From positions 1-64,000 of the forward strand of contig JAWKYD010000019.1 of NCBI GenBank assembly GCA_041396685.1: a stretch of 64,000 nucleotides of DNA, given 5' to 3'. Positions within the stretch are counted from its first letter, which is position 1; the number at the start of each line of letters is the position of its first letter. This stretch comes from JAUIAI01 sp041396685 (lineage in GTDB: Bacteria; Pseudomonadota; Gammaproteobacteria; Burkholderiales; Burkholderiaceae_E). This document shows, one piece after another, positions 39,649-48,870 of this stretch. The position numbers were made by a program, and so were the translations under genes. The notes beneath the pieces are model-generated. The model was not told the origin of the DNA, did not search any database, and saw only the letters and a program-made list of their open reading frames with translations.

Positions 39649-39840
39649 TCGCACCGCGAGGTTACGACAAGCCAAGGCACGAGGCAATCGTCGGCAGAAG
39701 CCCGCTTTTAACCCGCGCAGAATGCGCCTGCACCTGTCCCTCGGTACAGGCGCAATCGACTGTTGCCCACGAGGCCGGCACGGCGCGTTAGCATCACTAC
39801 GGGCACAGGGCGTGCTCGCTGGTCGCGGCCAACCGATGCC
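39649..39840. promoter_or_regulatory. Divergent promoter region, locus 1
   Basis: A 192-bp gap between the giant gene (reverse) and the response-regulator gene (forward). Both promoters should lie here and the regulator is the obvious candidate to act on it. I see no perfect inverted repeat comparable to the one at locus 2. Confidence 0.45.
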
Positions 39841-40575
39841 ATGAGACTCCTACTAATCGATGATCACCCGCTCTACCGAAGCGCGACGGCAAGCGCTCTT
39901 CGGGCCCACAGCGCCATCGAGACGCTCTCGATCGATGAAGCCGACGGGGTGACTTCGGCCCTGGCCATGCCCCATGACATCGCGTTCGACGGCGTGGTTC
40001 TCGATTTGCACATGGCGGACTTCTCCGGGCTGGAGGCCTTTGCCGCCGTCGCGCAGCGCTTCGATGGCACGCGCATCGTGATCCTGTCCAGCGACGACAG
40101 CATCGACACGGTGTGCGAACTGATTGATGCCGGTGCGGCCGGCTATGTCTTCAAGACCGCGCATGGCGATCAGGTCGCAGACGACATCTTTCGCGCACTG
40201 GCGGGCGAGTTGCGCTTGCCGGAATCGGTTGCTCGCGAGTTGTCGCGCCGTTTTCTGAAACCACGCTCAACCACTGATGTGCAGCAGGCCGATTCGCATA
40301 GCGCGGCGCAGCCATTGGATTCCGTGACGCGCATGGCACTCGCGCTGGGTTTGACGATGCGCCAGTCCGAAGTGCTGCATGGTATGCACGCGGGCGGATC
40401 GAACAAGCACATCGCACGGCAACTCGACATCACCGAGCGCACCGTCAAGTTTCATCTATCCGCAGCCTACGACATTCTCGGTGCCCGAAATCGTACCGAC
40501 GCCCTGGTCATCATGCAGCGTGCCGGCTTTCCCCTGTCGACGTACCGTCCGGCGGCGCTTCGACGGCCGACATGA
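39841..40575 (+). CDS. NarL/LuxR-type response regulator, locus 1
   Basis: 244 residues from the ATG at 39841. The receiver has LLIDDHPLYRSATA (acidic pair), phospho-acceptor Asp in VVLDLHMADFSG, and Lys in YVFKTAHGDQ. The C-terminal HTH reads LTMRQSEVLHGMHAGGSNKHIARQL followed by ERTVKFHLSAAYDILG. It has a divergent start from the giant gene, and its 3' end overlaps the 3' end of the hybrid kinase gene by 65 bases (convergent). Probably phosphorylated by that kinase and acting on the 39.65-39.84 kb promoter region. Confidence 0.9.
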   Translation: MRLLLIDDHPLYRSATASALRAHSAIETLSIDEADGVTSALAMPHDIAFDGVVLDLHMADFSGLEAFAAVAQRFDGTRIVILSSDDSIDTVCELIDAGAAGYVFKTAHGDQVADDIFRALAGELRLPESVARELSRRFLKPRSTTDVQQADSHSAAQPLDSVTRMALALGLTMRQSEVLHGMHAGGSNKHIARQLDITERTVKFHLSAAYDILGARNRTDALVIMQRAGFPLSTYRPAALRRPT

Positions 40576-42379
40576 TCCAGTCGATGAGAACGTCGTCGGC
40601 GACCGGCTTGGGAAAGATCCGCACCCCGGTGGCGGCAACCTCGGGCGGCAGCTGATCGCGGTCGGCCGTTACCAACGCAACCGGCAGGGCCGGGAATCTC
40701 GCACGTATCGTTTGCACCAATTCCAGGCCGATCGCTTCGCCATTGAGCCGCCAGTCGGCGATCATCGCGTTCATTCTTGGTGGATCGGAACGGTGCAATA
40801 GCTGGCGCAATTCCTGCAACGACCCAATCGGATGGCACTCGCCACCGAGCGTCGCCACGATGGCGGCGGTGGCCGCACGCACGCCCGTGTTGTCATCGAC
40901 GACGAGCACATTCGCGCCGCCAGGTGCCAGCGCATGGCTCGCAGCCGGGTACACCTTACGGTCGTCCCCGGAAGGCGGCTTTCGGGCCGGCAACTCGGCC
41001 TTGCGAGCACACCGCATCGTTATGGTGAAGCGGCTGCCAACGCCTATGACGGAGTCGAGCGCGATCTCGTGCCCGAGCAGATGGCAGCCCCGTGCCACGA
41101 TCGCCAGGCCGAGCCCGAAGCCATCTTCAGTATCTGCCCCGCTGTGCCGCAGACGCTCGAACTCGTGGAATATCCGATTGTGATCCGCCTCTGCGATGCC
41201 GACACCGTCGTCCGAGACCACCAGCCGGACCCTGTCCTCTTCTCGCACCGCACTCACCCGTACCGCGCCTTTGGACGTGTACTTGATCGCGTTGTCGACC
41301 AGATTGCGAAGGATTCGCTCGAACAACAATGGATCGCTGACAACGAAGATGTGCGGTAAGTCGACATCGAGCCTCAAGCCCTTGGCCGCCGCCTCGACAC
41401 GTGCCTCATCGATGACCGGCGCCGAAACTTCTGCGAGGTCGATGGCATCCACTCGCACCGAGAACGCGTTCGCATCCAGTCGCGACAGATCCATCAGACC
41501 ATTGAGCAAGCGCTCGAGCGATGCAGCAGCGGTCCGGAGTTGGCGCAGGTAGTCGCCTCGTTGCGCGGCCTCGGCCTTCTCGAGCAACGACGCAAAGATC
41601 AGCAATGAATGCAACGGTTGGCGCAGATCGTGACTCGCACCGGCCAGAAAGCGCGACTTCGCCGAGTTGGCACGCTCGGCCGACTCGCGCGCCTGGTTTG
41701 CCTGCTGCATCTGCTGGCGCACTTGCTCGAGAAGATCGGCGTTCTCGAAGCGAATCCGCACCGACTCGAGAAACTCTTTGTGGATCTGCGACGAGAAGCG
41801 CATGCATAGCATGACCAACGCAAACAAAGGCACTGCCGTCAGCAAGCCGTTGGCGCCTTGCAGCGCCCAGAACACCACCATGGACCCCAGGTTGATCCAG
41901 GTACCGAGAATGAACGTAGGGGGATGCGTGGACGCATTGATCAATGCGCCCAGTTGATAAAGCGTCTGCAGGACGGTCAAGGCATAGAGAATGCTCGTTG
42001 GTGGCTGAGCCAGATCGACGACCCACACGCCCGCGCCCATCACGAGCGTATTCATGACCGTCAGCCACTTCAGTTCGCGCTGCCGGCGATACACCAATGA
42101 CGCCGTGGCGTCGGCGTCGATCGCGACGATACGATGACAGGCAACCCGGTTGATCAGCGCCGTGGCGACGACCATGGCGGCCCAAGCCGCGCCATAGATA
42201 CCTGCCCCCGTATAGGCCAGCACGAAGCCACACAGGATGCCCGCCACAAGCACGGTCGGCCCCGTGTGGATGGACTGCTGGGCACGCAATATCACCGACT
42301 GGCGCGCCGCCTCTAGCTGAAACGGCGCGGCGGCGCACCCCTGAATATGCATTTCGGTGACGGCAGCTTTCTCATCCAT
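40511..42379 (-). CDS. Hybrid sensor histidine kinase with C-terminal receiver, locus 1
   Basis: The ATG at 42379 (MDEKAAVTEM) with GAAGG upstream is preferred over a TTG at 42403. About six membrane spans in residues 30-190 (VLVAGILCGFVLAYTGAGIY, LTAVPLFALVMLCM), a coiled coil (LLEQVRQQMQQANQARESAE), HisKA site GASHDLRQPLHSLL, ATPase boxes NLVDNAIKY and EDGFGLGLAIV, then a receiver (ANVLVVDDN, phospho-acceptor in IADWRLNGE). The receiver with no output domain suggests internal phosphotransfer control. It closely resembles the kinase at 54429, so the two loci share one type of signalling pair. Confidence 0.9.
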   Translation of the reverse strand: MDEKAAVTEMHIQGCAAAPFQLEAARQSVILRAQQSIHTGPTVLVAGILCGFVLAYTGAGIYGAAWAAMVVATALINRVACHRIVAIDADATASLVYRRQRELKWLTVMNTLVMGAGVWVVDLAQPPTSILYALTVLQTLYQLGALINASTHPPTFILGTWINLGSMVVFWALQGANGLLTAVPLFALVMLCMRFSSQIHKEFLESVRIRFENADLLEQVRQQMQQANQARESAERANSAKSRFLAGASHDLRQPLHSLLIFASLLEKAEAAQRGDYLRQLRTAAASLERLLNGLMDLSRLDANAFSVRVDAIDLAEVSAPVIDEARVEAAAKGLRLDVDLPHIFVVSDPLLFERILRNLVDNAIKYTSKGAVRVSAVREEDRVRLVVSDDGVGIAEADHNRIFHEFERLRHSGADTEDGFGLGLAIVARGCHLLGHEIALDSVIGVGSRFTITMRCARKAELPARKPPSGDDRKVYPAASHALAPGGANVLVVDDNTGVRAATAAIVATLGGECHPIGSLQELRQLLHRSDPPRMNAMIADWRLNGEAIGLELVQTIRARFPALPVALVTADRDQLPPEVAATGVRIFPKPVADDVLIDWIMSAVEAPPDGTSTGESRHAA

Positions 42380-42645
42380 GCCTTCGTCGTTCTTCTTGAT
42401 CAACAGCGATTTGCCGAACTGCCCGAAACCTGCCCTTTGGTGCTAACTCGATTGGTACATGATTCCAGGGAGACGCATCCGTATCGCGCCGAATACCGAC
42501 GGCAGGCCGTACAAACTGCTCGAACCTGCTCGGCGTCCGCCCCAGATACTGATCGAAAGCTGACCTGCCGACCAGTTTCCGGGGGTGTCAAAGATGACCA
42601 AACTGCCACTCATTGTCCTTGATCAGCTCAAGCCTGGAGGGTCTG

Positions 42646-43317
42646 ATGAGCTCGAACATCGATCGAAACGCGCAGCGTCATCACGGGCATGCTCAGTCAT
42701 TTTCAGATCGCATTCAGCCCTTCTTCGAGGCAATGCAAGAGCGGTTCGAAGTCGATGCGGTCGGCAATCGCAGCGCTCGGGTTCCGGCTGGCGCAGACGC
42801 GGTCGTCGATGCGCGAGCCAATCTGGTCTCGATTCGGGCCGACACAGCCATTCGCAGCCCATTGGATGAGATTCTGATCGTCACGAACGGGCGGCTCATG
42901 CCGCGGGACTCCACCACATGGCGGCAATGGCTCGAGCTCGTTGGTCAAGCGGCAATGGGCACATCGCCCGCCCTCTTCTGTGCAAGACCCGGGAACGACA
43001 GCCTGCACGTTCTTCTGACGGCAGGGGCCGGAACGGACCATGTCACCATCGCTATCGATCGTCACACGCTTTGCTGCAGCGAGACACTCGCGGCCTTCGC
43101 CAATTGTCACGCGCTCACCGATGCCGAACGCCGCGTGGCGACCCATCTGCTCAATGGTGCTCCGCCCAAGCGAATTGCGCTTTCTCTGGTGCGAAGCGAG
43201 GCGACGATCCGAACGCAAATCCGAAGCATTCTCTGCAAGACAGGGAGCCAGTCCATTCGCGACCTGCTCCTGCGCTTGGCGTCGCTCGAAGTCACCGCAA
43301 AGAGCATTCACACATAG
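42646..43317 (+). CDS. LuxR-type HTH regulator without receiver, locus 1
   Basis: GGAGG five bases before the ATG at 42646 fixes the start; 223 residues. The N-terminal two-thirds carry no family I can name. The C-terminus has the LuxR/GerE helix-turn-helix: ALTDAERRVATHLLNGAPPK, then IALSLVRSEATIRTQIRSI and LCKTGSQSIRDLLLRLASL. A counterpart occurs at locus 2 (57107), which has the same size and the same position beside an RR/hybrid-kinase pair, so it is probably part of the same control circuit. Divergent from the kinase gene. Confidence 0.82.
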   Translation: MSSNIDRNAQRHHGHAQSFSDRIQPFFEAMQERFEVDAVGNRSARVPAGADAVVDARANLVSIRADTAIRSPLDEILIVTNGRLMPRDSTTWRQWLELVGQAAMGTSPALFCARPGNDSLHVLLTAGAGTDHVTIAIDRHTLCCSETLAAFANCHALTDAERRVATHLLNGAPPKRIALSLVRSEATIRTQIRSILCKTGSQSIRDLLLRLASLEVTAKSIHT

Positions 43318-43504
43318 CCAGCGGCTGAGAAGGCTCGCGAATCAATCCGTACATGGCTGTGCAGCTCAAAGAGTGCCATAGCACTAGCGATTTGCATCGA
43401 CAACATTGAGGATATCTCGGTGGCACCGCCTGCATGATCCTGCCGCTCAAGATGAGGAGTCCCGTTCTATTTGTCTCCCCACTGGATCTAGTAGATCGCG
43501 AGAG

Positions 43505-45104
43505 GTCGGCAGGCACGCCTCAACGATCGAGCTGAATGCCCACCCGGACGGTGCCGGTTTCTCCGGAGAAGCGCAGATCGACGGCGCCCGGATTGCCCGC
43601 TGATTCGAAGCTCAGCTCGCAAAACCCGTTGCCCGTTTCCACGAAGCGCGTCGATGCGCACACCCTGACGGCGGGCAGGCCGTCGGCGCCCAGGGTCTTG
43701 AAATGGTCGATTTCCGCAAACGATTCCGACTGTCCGTTTGCAAACGGATAAGGCCCGTATAGCGGCGACGCATGCACCGAGTGGATCACCACCGGTGCAT
43801 ATCCGGGCGCCCCGAGTTCGGCCCGGGTGACGAAGGAGAGATGTTCGTCGCCGGACAGGAACAACAGACCACGAACGCCGTGCTCGACGATGCTGCCAAA
43901 AACCTGGGCCAGAAAAGCGGGATAGCCGTCGCAGGCATCGGAATTCAGCGCGGCGGCCACGCTGGGATCCTCGGCCACCTGCAGCCGTCTGGGCAGCAGG
44001 GTCGAGGCGGACAACACGAGCTTGGGTGTGGGCGGGCGGTCGGGGTCGGCGCGCTCCAGCGCGGCGAGGTGTTGCAGCCAGGTCTTGAACGCGTGCATCT
44101 GCTCGGCCGAGCACATGCCGGCGGTGGCGATGTTGCTTGCGTCGCGCCGCTCGCGCTCGCTGCGCAGATCGAGCACGAAGCATGGCAGACGCCCGCCAAT
44201 GGGCTCGCGCTCACCCCATAGGCGGGTCGACAGTACCTGTTGGTCGCCGATGTCGTGCATGCCGCGCATGTGTCGCAGGTGGGCGCGCTTGCCGAAGAAC
44301 AGAGACCGTTGCAGGCCGGTGTTGATCCGCGCACGCGCCGATGGTTCCCAGTTTTCTTCGTACTCGTGATCGTCGGCCAGGCAGAAGGTGTCGTCGAGTT
44401 GTTCGGTGAGCCGTTGCCAGATGCGCCCCTTGAGAAACCAATACGGTGCTTCGAACCGGTCTTCGGGTTGTTCGGGATCGAACAGGCCCGCGGTGGGGTC
44501 GACATAGATGGTGTCGCCCGCCATCCAGAGCACGCGCGAGGCGGCCGGCTGCTCGAGCGCCAGCCGACGCAGGCGCGCACGCATGCGCGACAGCGAACGA
44601 TAGGCGGGAATCTCGCGCAACAGGTCTGGCGGATACTGGCACGAGGCCAGCATCAGGGTGGCGAACGGCGCGCTCACGGTGTCTCCAGAAAGTCGCCGAT
44701 GGCATCGAGCACCGGACGGCAGTTGCGGCCGATCAGGCTGTCCTGATGACCCAGGCCCGCGAACACGCGCGACGACAGTCGCTCGCCGATGCCGCAGCGA
44801 TCGAACAGCGCGTGCGCGAGCAGCACGGAGCTGGGCTCGAAAATGCCGTTCTGCGCGCCGTGCACCCAGAGCGTTTTCGCCCGCCATTGCTCGGCCAGCC
44901 GATCTTCGAGCGGATACGGGCGCCCGTGCGCATCGGCAATGCGTTCGTGGCGCGCAAAGCCTATCGATTGCGCGATGGTGTCGGTGCTCAGCGGGCCGAA
45001 GAAATCATCGATCGAATCGAGCACGCCGGCGGGCAGATTGGCCAGCGTGAAGGCCTTGCCATAGAGCATGTCCATGCGGTGACGCACCTGGGTGTAAGGG
45101 GTGC
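43505..45104. repeat. 1.6-kb direct repeat, copy A
   Basis: Near-identical to 48871-50460. The left junction begins GTCGGCAGGCACGCCTCAAC and the right one ends GTGTAAGGGGTGC. It covers a whole PhoD-like gene and the last 143 or so codons of the alpha/beta-hydrolase fusion. This copy keeps the PhoD frame open, whereas copy B has several indels and substitutions. The two lie in the same orientation with 3.77 kb between them, so homologous recombination would delete about 5.4 kb. Confidence 0.9.
43520..44677 (-). CDS. PhoD-like metallophosphoesterase, locus 2, intact copy
   Basis: The GTG at 44677 overlaps the stop of the hydrolase fragment (GTGA) and gives 385 residues: SAPFATLMLASCQYPPDLLR at the start, then metal motifs MAGDTIYVDPTAG, LADDHEYEENW, FVLDLRSERERRD and FLSGDEHLSFV. 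Same fold as the C-terminal third of the giant protein at 33418, but a separate polypeptide. No signal peptide. Its own operon start is lost: only a fragment of the hydrolase lies upstream, so the promoter is unclear. It probably backs up the broken copy at 48886. Confidence 0.88.
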   Translation of the reverse strand: MSAPFATLMLASCQYPPDLLREIPAYRSLSRMRARLRRLALEQPAASRVLWMAGDTIYVDPTAGLFDPEQPEDRFEAPYWFLKGRIWQRLTEQLDDTFCLADDHEYEENWEPSARARINTGLQRSLFFGKRAHLRHMRGMHDIGDQQVLSTRLWGEREPIGGRLPCFVLDLRSERERRDASNIATAGMCSAEQMHAFKTWLQHLAALERADPDRPPTPKLVLSASTLLPRRLQVAEDPSVAAALNSDACDGYPAFLAQVFGSIVEHGVRGLLFLSGDEHLSFVTRAELGAPGYAPVVIHSVHASPLYGPYPFANGQSESFAEIDHFKTLGADGLPAVRVCASTRFVETGNGFCELSFESAGNPGAVDLRFSGETGTVRVGIQLDR

Positions 45105-45108
45105 CCAT
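44674..45108 (-). pseudogene. C-terminal fragment of the GMC/alpha-beta hydrolase fusion
   Basis: Open reading from the repeat junction (an accidental ATG at 45108, then GTPYTQVRHRMDMLYGKAF) to the natural stop after AIGDFLETP. It is almost identical to the end of the 50030-54424 protein and holds the presumed catalytic acid region (HGAQNGIFEPSS) and His (FAGLGHQDSLIG) but no nucleophile elbow and no flavin domain. It therefore cannot be an enzyme. It was carried along in the duplication and now only leads into the PhoD gene. Confidence 0.85.
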
Positions 45109-45189
45109 CGCAAGTCTTGATGGAAGTGCGCTATTGCGAGGCAAGAGCCTCCAACGGCCAACGATAGAGACTACTGATCTGGTTAGGAT

Positions 45190-45522
45190 GAGATGCCATG
45201 TCGCACAATAAACTGCGCCGCGTCCAACAGCGTATCGTTTGCCAGTGCCATCGCCATTCATAGCAATGCGATCGCCGACGACGTCGAAGACATATCGAGC
45301 GGAAACTCAGCGCGTTCAAGCAGCCTCAGAATTTTCCCAATCCAGGGCGCGTCGATTGCCCAGCTGCCGACATCGTGGATTTCCCTCCACGGGAACGTCG
45401 ACATGATCGCGATGCTCTCGTAACCTACACGGCTCCATCAGGTTATGTCATCAGGAACTCCGGCGTCACATCGGTAACCATCGGCGTCAGCAGTTCGTCC
45501 AGTGGAGGGCACGGAAGCCTCT
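45190..45522 (-). pseudogene. Decayed coding stretch of unknown function
   Basis: Two reverse-strand reading pieces look like real protein. MERLPCPPLDELLTPMVTDV then TPEFLMT ends at about 45440. A piece in a second frame (45258-45422) follows: STFPWREIHDVGSWAIDAPW, then IGKILRLLERAEFPLDMSS, and after a stop MAMALANDTLLDAAQFIVRH. Composition and order suggest one gene broken by an indel and a stop. I do not recognise a family. It adjoins the right end of repeat copy A. Confidence 0.35.
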
Positions 45523-45839
45523 CCATTGCGGCCGACGAAGATCGGTTTCCGTGCCGTTTACTGCCGTGGCAAGAACCTGACCCGGGGCCGTGCATGGCCT
45601 GAATCGTCCTAAGCGGTCAGATCAACCTACCGCCCCAGAAGCAGGTCATCGAGTGGACTCTGCAATGCGCGCGCTACAGGCAAGTGCTGGGCGCCCAGCT
45701 CCGTCGCGCAGTAACAGGGTTCGCGCCGTTTCGTCGCTCCGCAAGCGCATCGCGCCCGTCAGTTCCCGACTCGAGCACTCGCATCCGCTGGGACTGAAAA
45801 TCCGGCTGCGAACCGCCGCGCGAATGCATCGTTGTGAGT

Positions 45840-45970
45840 TCGTCGGTTGGTTAGCCGGATGCTGATTGGATCTGAGCAACACATCGATCAGGTAGGTGTA
45901 AGTGCCGATGCCGCGCGCCAGTACCTACCGATGATGGTCTGCACGATGGCCACCAGGCATGCGCCCCACT
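45840..45970 (-). mobile_element. IS66-family transposase C-terminal remnant
   Basis: Reverse-strand pieces AIVQTIIG and, one frame away, TYTYLIDVLLRSNQHPANQ match the C-terminal end of IS66 TnpC (usually ...HTLIASCRLHGVDPYTYLVDVLQRVDTHPA). Only the last 40 or so codons remain, with a frameshift, so it is inert. It marks the 45.1-47.3 kb segment as a mobile-element graveyard. Confidence 0.55.
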
Positions 45971-47345
45971 CAATAGCCGAGACTGCACGGCCATGTACGA
46001 CCGATACAAACGCCCGATACTAGAGACGATGTCGCCTATCGACCAAGAGCCACGGGTGAAAAAGGCGAAGGCCGTGGCGTAAGCCTCTGCCTGCTCGAGC
46101 CCTACTCGACTAAAGGTCTTACTAAGAACAAAAGGGGTGACCACCTGGAGCGCCGTTCAAGAGAAATCGATGTCCGAGGTGCGGAAAGCTGCGACGCATA
46201 ATCAAATGTGCCGTCGTTGACGGAGAAACCGCCCGGAGTCCGGGCCGCGGATGCAGAAGTTGCTCAGGTGTCCCGGGCGGGCAGCTAAACAATTATGATA
46301 CGCGTGTCCAGACGTCAAGCCTGGCATGATGAGAGCTCCCCTGATTTGTGACTTCAAACCGAAAAGGTCCCGGGCCGGGTTCCCGTCAAGCTGGCTGGCA
46401 TGACGCTGGTGGCGGTGCAGATGACCAGGCTCCGAAGGATCGTGGCGGGACGTTCCCGAAGCCCTGAAACGCCATTACGAGGTACCGGGTTCCCTGACAC
46501 CGCGGTCGGAAACCTCATCGACATTAACGCCCACGCCGAGCCCTTTGCAAGCCCAAGAATTCGAGCTTGCGTGGCGAACTTTGCCAGCCCCACTGTTTAC
46601 CGCCGCGCTGCCGGGATGGATAACGCTTATCGGCAGTTGCGCGACTTCGCCTACAGACGGATCGGTCGTCCAGCAGACGACCACCGGCTGCGCCTCGCTG
46701 ATCCGGCACGACATCGAAAATTGTGAAGTCGTCGGAACCCCAGATCTGCGCCGTTGACTCTGTTGATCATGGCAGACCTCGAATGCGCTTCTGCATCTGC
46801 CCGGTTGCCAGATCACGCCTTCTGTGGGAATTTCAGATGAGCAGAGGTGATGAAGGCATATTCATTACCGATATGACTGTCTTGGAACGCATTCATCACC
46901 AGCAGTCCATGCTCCGAAAAAGGCTCTACCGCGTTCATCACGAAAGAATTCTACACCGTCCGAATTCTTTACTTATTGGAATTTCAACATCGATAAATAG
47001 TGGATGGGCGTTTGATGCCGATGGATAAGCATTGTCTGCCACGCATCAGCGGCATCGAACAGTCAGTTCAGTCCAACTAGTCACTGCGACGTTACTGAAA
47101 GTAAGAAGATCTTCGAGGATTTTCACGGGAAGCTCCAGCGATTACCGGCGAAGGTATCACGCTTAACCACACTTGGAGTCGATGGGTGACGCGCGACAGT
47201 TCACTAAGCTCAATTTGAGCCATCCAGGTCCTCATTGCGTTCAGCGAGCTGTGGTAAAGTCGGTGCACAGCCTCAGGATGTGCAGTGAATCAGGCCTTTA
47301 CCATCATCAGCGTCGTGCTCGAAAGCCGCATTACCGCCCGCGACG
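45971..47345. other. Degraded inter-repeat region, no intact gene
   Basis: About 1.4 kb with lower GC content (notably 46850-47250) and only short readings. One plus-strand stretch (about 46440-46757) looks partly coding: PEALKRHYEVPGSLTPRSET, a Thr/Pro linker, then LPGWITLIGSCATSPTDGSV and a stop. It may be the end of a secreted protein, but no family is recognised. Confidence 0.35.
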
Positions 47346-48742
47346 TCAACGCGGTGAGAGCTGAGCCATGGCGTGTGACCACTGAAGTCGGTGGCTTTTA
47401 GATTGACCGTAGTAATCTGAAGGATCGAAGACCTTTCGGGTTTTCTGCATCGTCGACCCTGAACTCGGCTCACCGTCGCCGCTTCGACCCAGATGACGCT
47501 GTACGGGATTGGTGCCCGACCTGAGCAATGCGATTGCCCCTGCGACCACGGGGTGCGGCCATCGACGTACCGCGTTGCGCTCGTAGCCTCCACCGGGAAC
47601 AGCAGACATGACCTCCGAGCCAGTCGCGAAGATGTCGACCAGATCGGCATCCGGATCTAGGCTTCTGTTGGAATAACTCGCGATCCGGCCGTCCTTCTCC
47701 AACGCCGACGGTGATTGCCGTGCTGGTGGCGGTTCGCTAGCACGCCCATCTGTGTAGCCCTCGTTGCCCGCAGCTATGACGGTCGCCACACCATCGGCGC
47801 GCAAGCTCCTTATTCGGTCCGCGAGCACGCTCTGCTTGTCACAGTGCGCCAGTGCGTGCCCGCCCCCGAGGCTCATGTTGATCGCAGCGATGTTGGGACC
47901 TTGGCCGGTCGATTTGAAGTTCAGCACTTTGCCGTGGACGAACTGAAGAGCGCGCAACTGCGAGCTTCTAAACGAGAGCAAGCACGGCGCGGCCAGTGGC
48001 GCGCAATCCTTCGCGAGAAGAAAGCGGCTGAAAACCTGTATGGAAAGATTGAAGCGCTCCTAGCCACCCCGGCCAGGACCTTACCGCCCAGCGACTGCAC
48101 CGGCTGCTCCCTACCTGCGATTATTCCCGCCACGTGGGTCCCATGACTGCATTCCTTTGCGCTCCCGCACCCGGTAGCCGCATTCTCGGAAACTTCGACG
48201 CTGTCCCCGGTCGGCAAGGCGGCGCCGTTTGGACATAGCGACTGCACCGAGAGCGCATCATCCTGGACGGAAAAACAAGCCTGAGCCACGATTCGGTTCT
48301 CGAACGCTGGATGGCTCGGATCGATTCCCGTATCGAGAATCGCCACCGTGACCCCGGTGCCGTCGATTCCCATGGACCATGTCTCGCTGGCCCCACTGAT
48401 CTGAACGGTCTCAAGCAGCGCCGGGATCGGCCACATCCCCTTCACGATGCGTGAAAAAAGTGGGCTTGCCGCCAACGCGTCCAGCTGAGCGGACCTATCC
48501 TCATTGAAGCGAGGTTTGCATTGATGGGGGAGACGGGAACGTCCAACGCGAAGCACGGTTTGAACGATTGAAACCGCAGAGGCGTTCGACCCGCCATCTG
48601 CACCCGACCTCTTTTCAACGATCACCCGGCTCAGCCCAGACTCCTGAATGTCCCTCTTGACGGCTTCGTCGAGAATGGGGCTTCCAAATGCAATCGGAAA
48701 ATGAACTGTGAAGAGAATCGCACCTAGCAACCGACCGTTCAT
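47346..48742 (-). pseudogene. Subtilisin-like serine protease (S8), secreted, frameshifted
   Basis: GGGGAGGCGTC precedes the ATG at 48742. Signal peptide MNGRLLGAILFTVHFPIAFG, a propeptide-like region, then Asp site VAILDTGIDPSHPAF and His site CSHGTHVAGIIAGRE. The frame breaks at about 47960; the next frame carries INMSLGGG and the oxyanion Asn in VIAAGNEGY. The Ser motif GTSMAAP is readable in the DNA at about 47560-47580 but in the wrong frame, between two compensating indels. The end of the gene is uncertain. It lies 3' of the broken PhoD copy on the same strand and may once have been in that operon. Confidence 0.75.
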
Positions 48743-48870
48743 GACGCCTCCCCATGATCTTGCCCAATCGACGACATTCGGTTCGGCTCTTCGCTCCGCC
48801 CGATGGCCGAACGTGCATTCTGGGGAGGCCCAGCTTGCTTGTCTCTCGACTAGATTGATTAGGCCACGCA

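Noticed and set aside
46400..47028. Several 70-110 codon frames in the inter-repeat region
   Set aside because: No conserved motifs, they conflict with one another and lack ribosome sites; only the 46440-46757 piece looked partly coding and I could not support a call.
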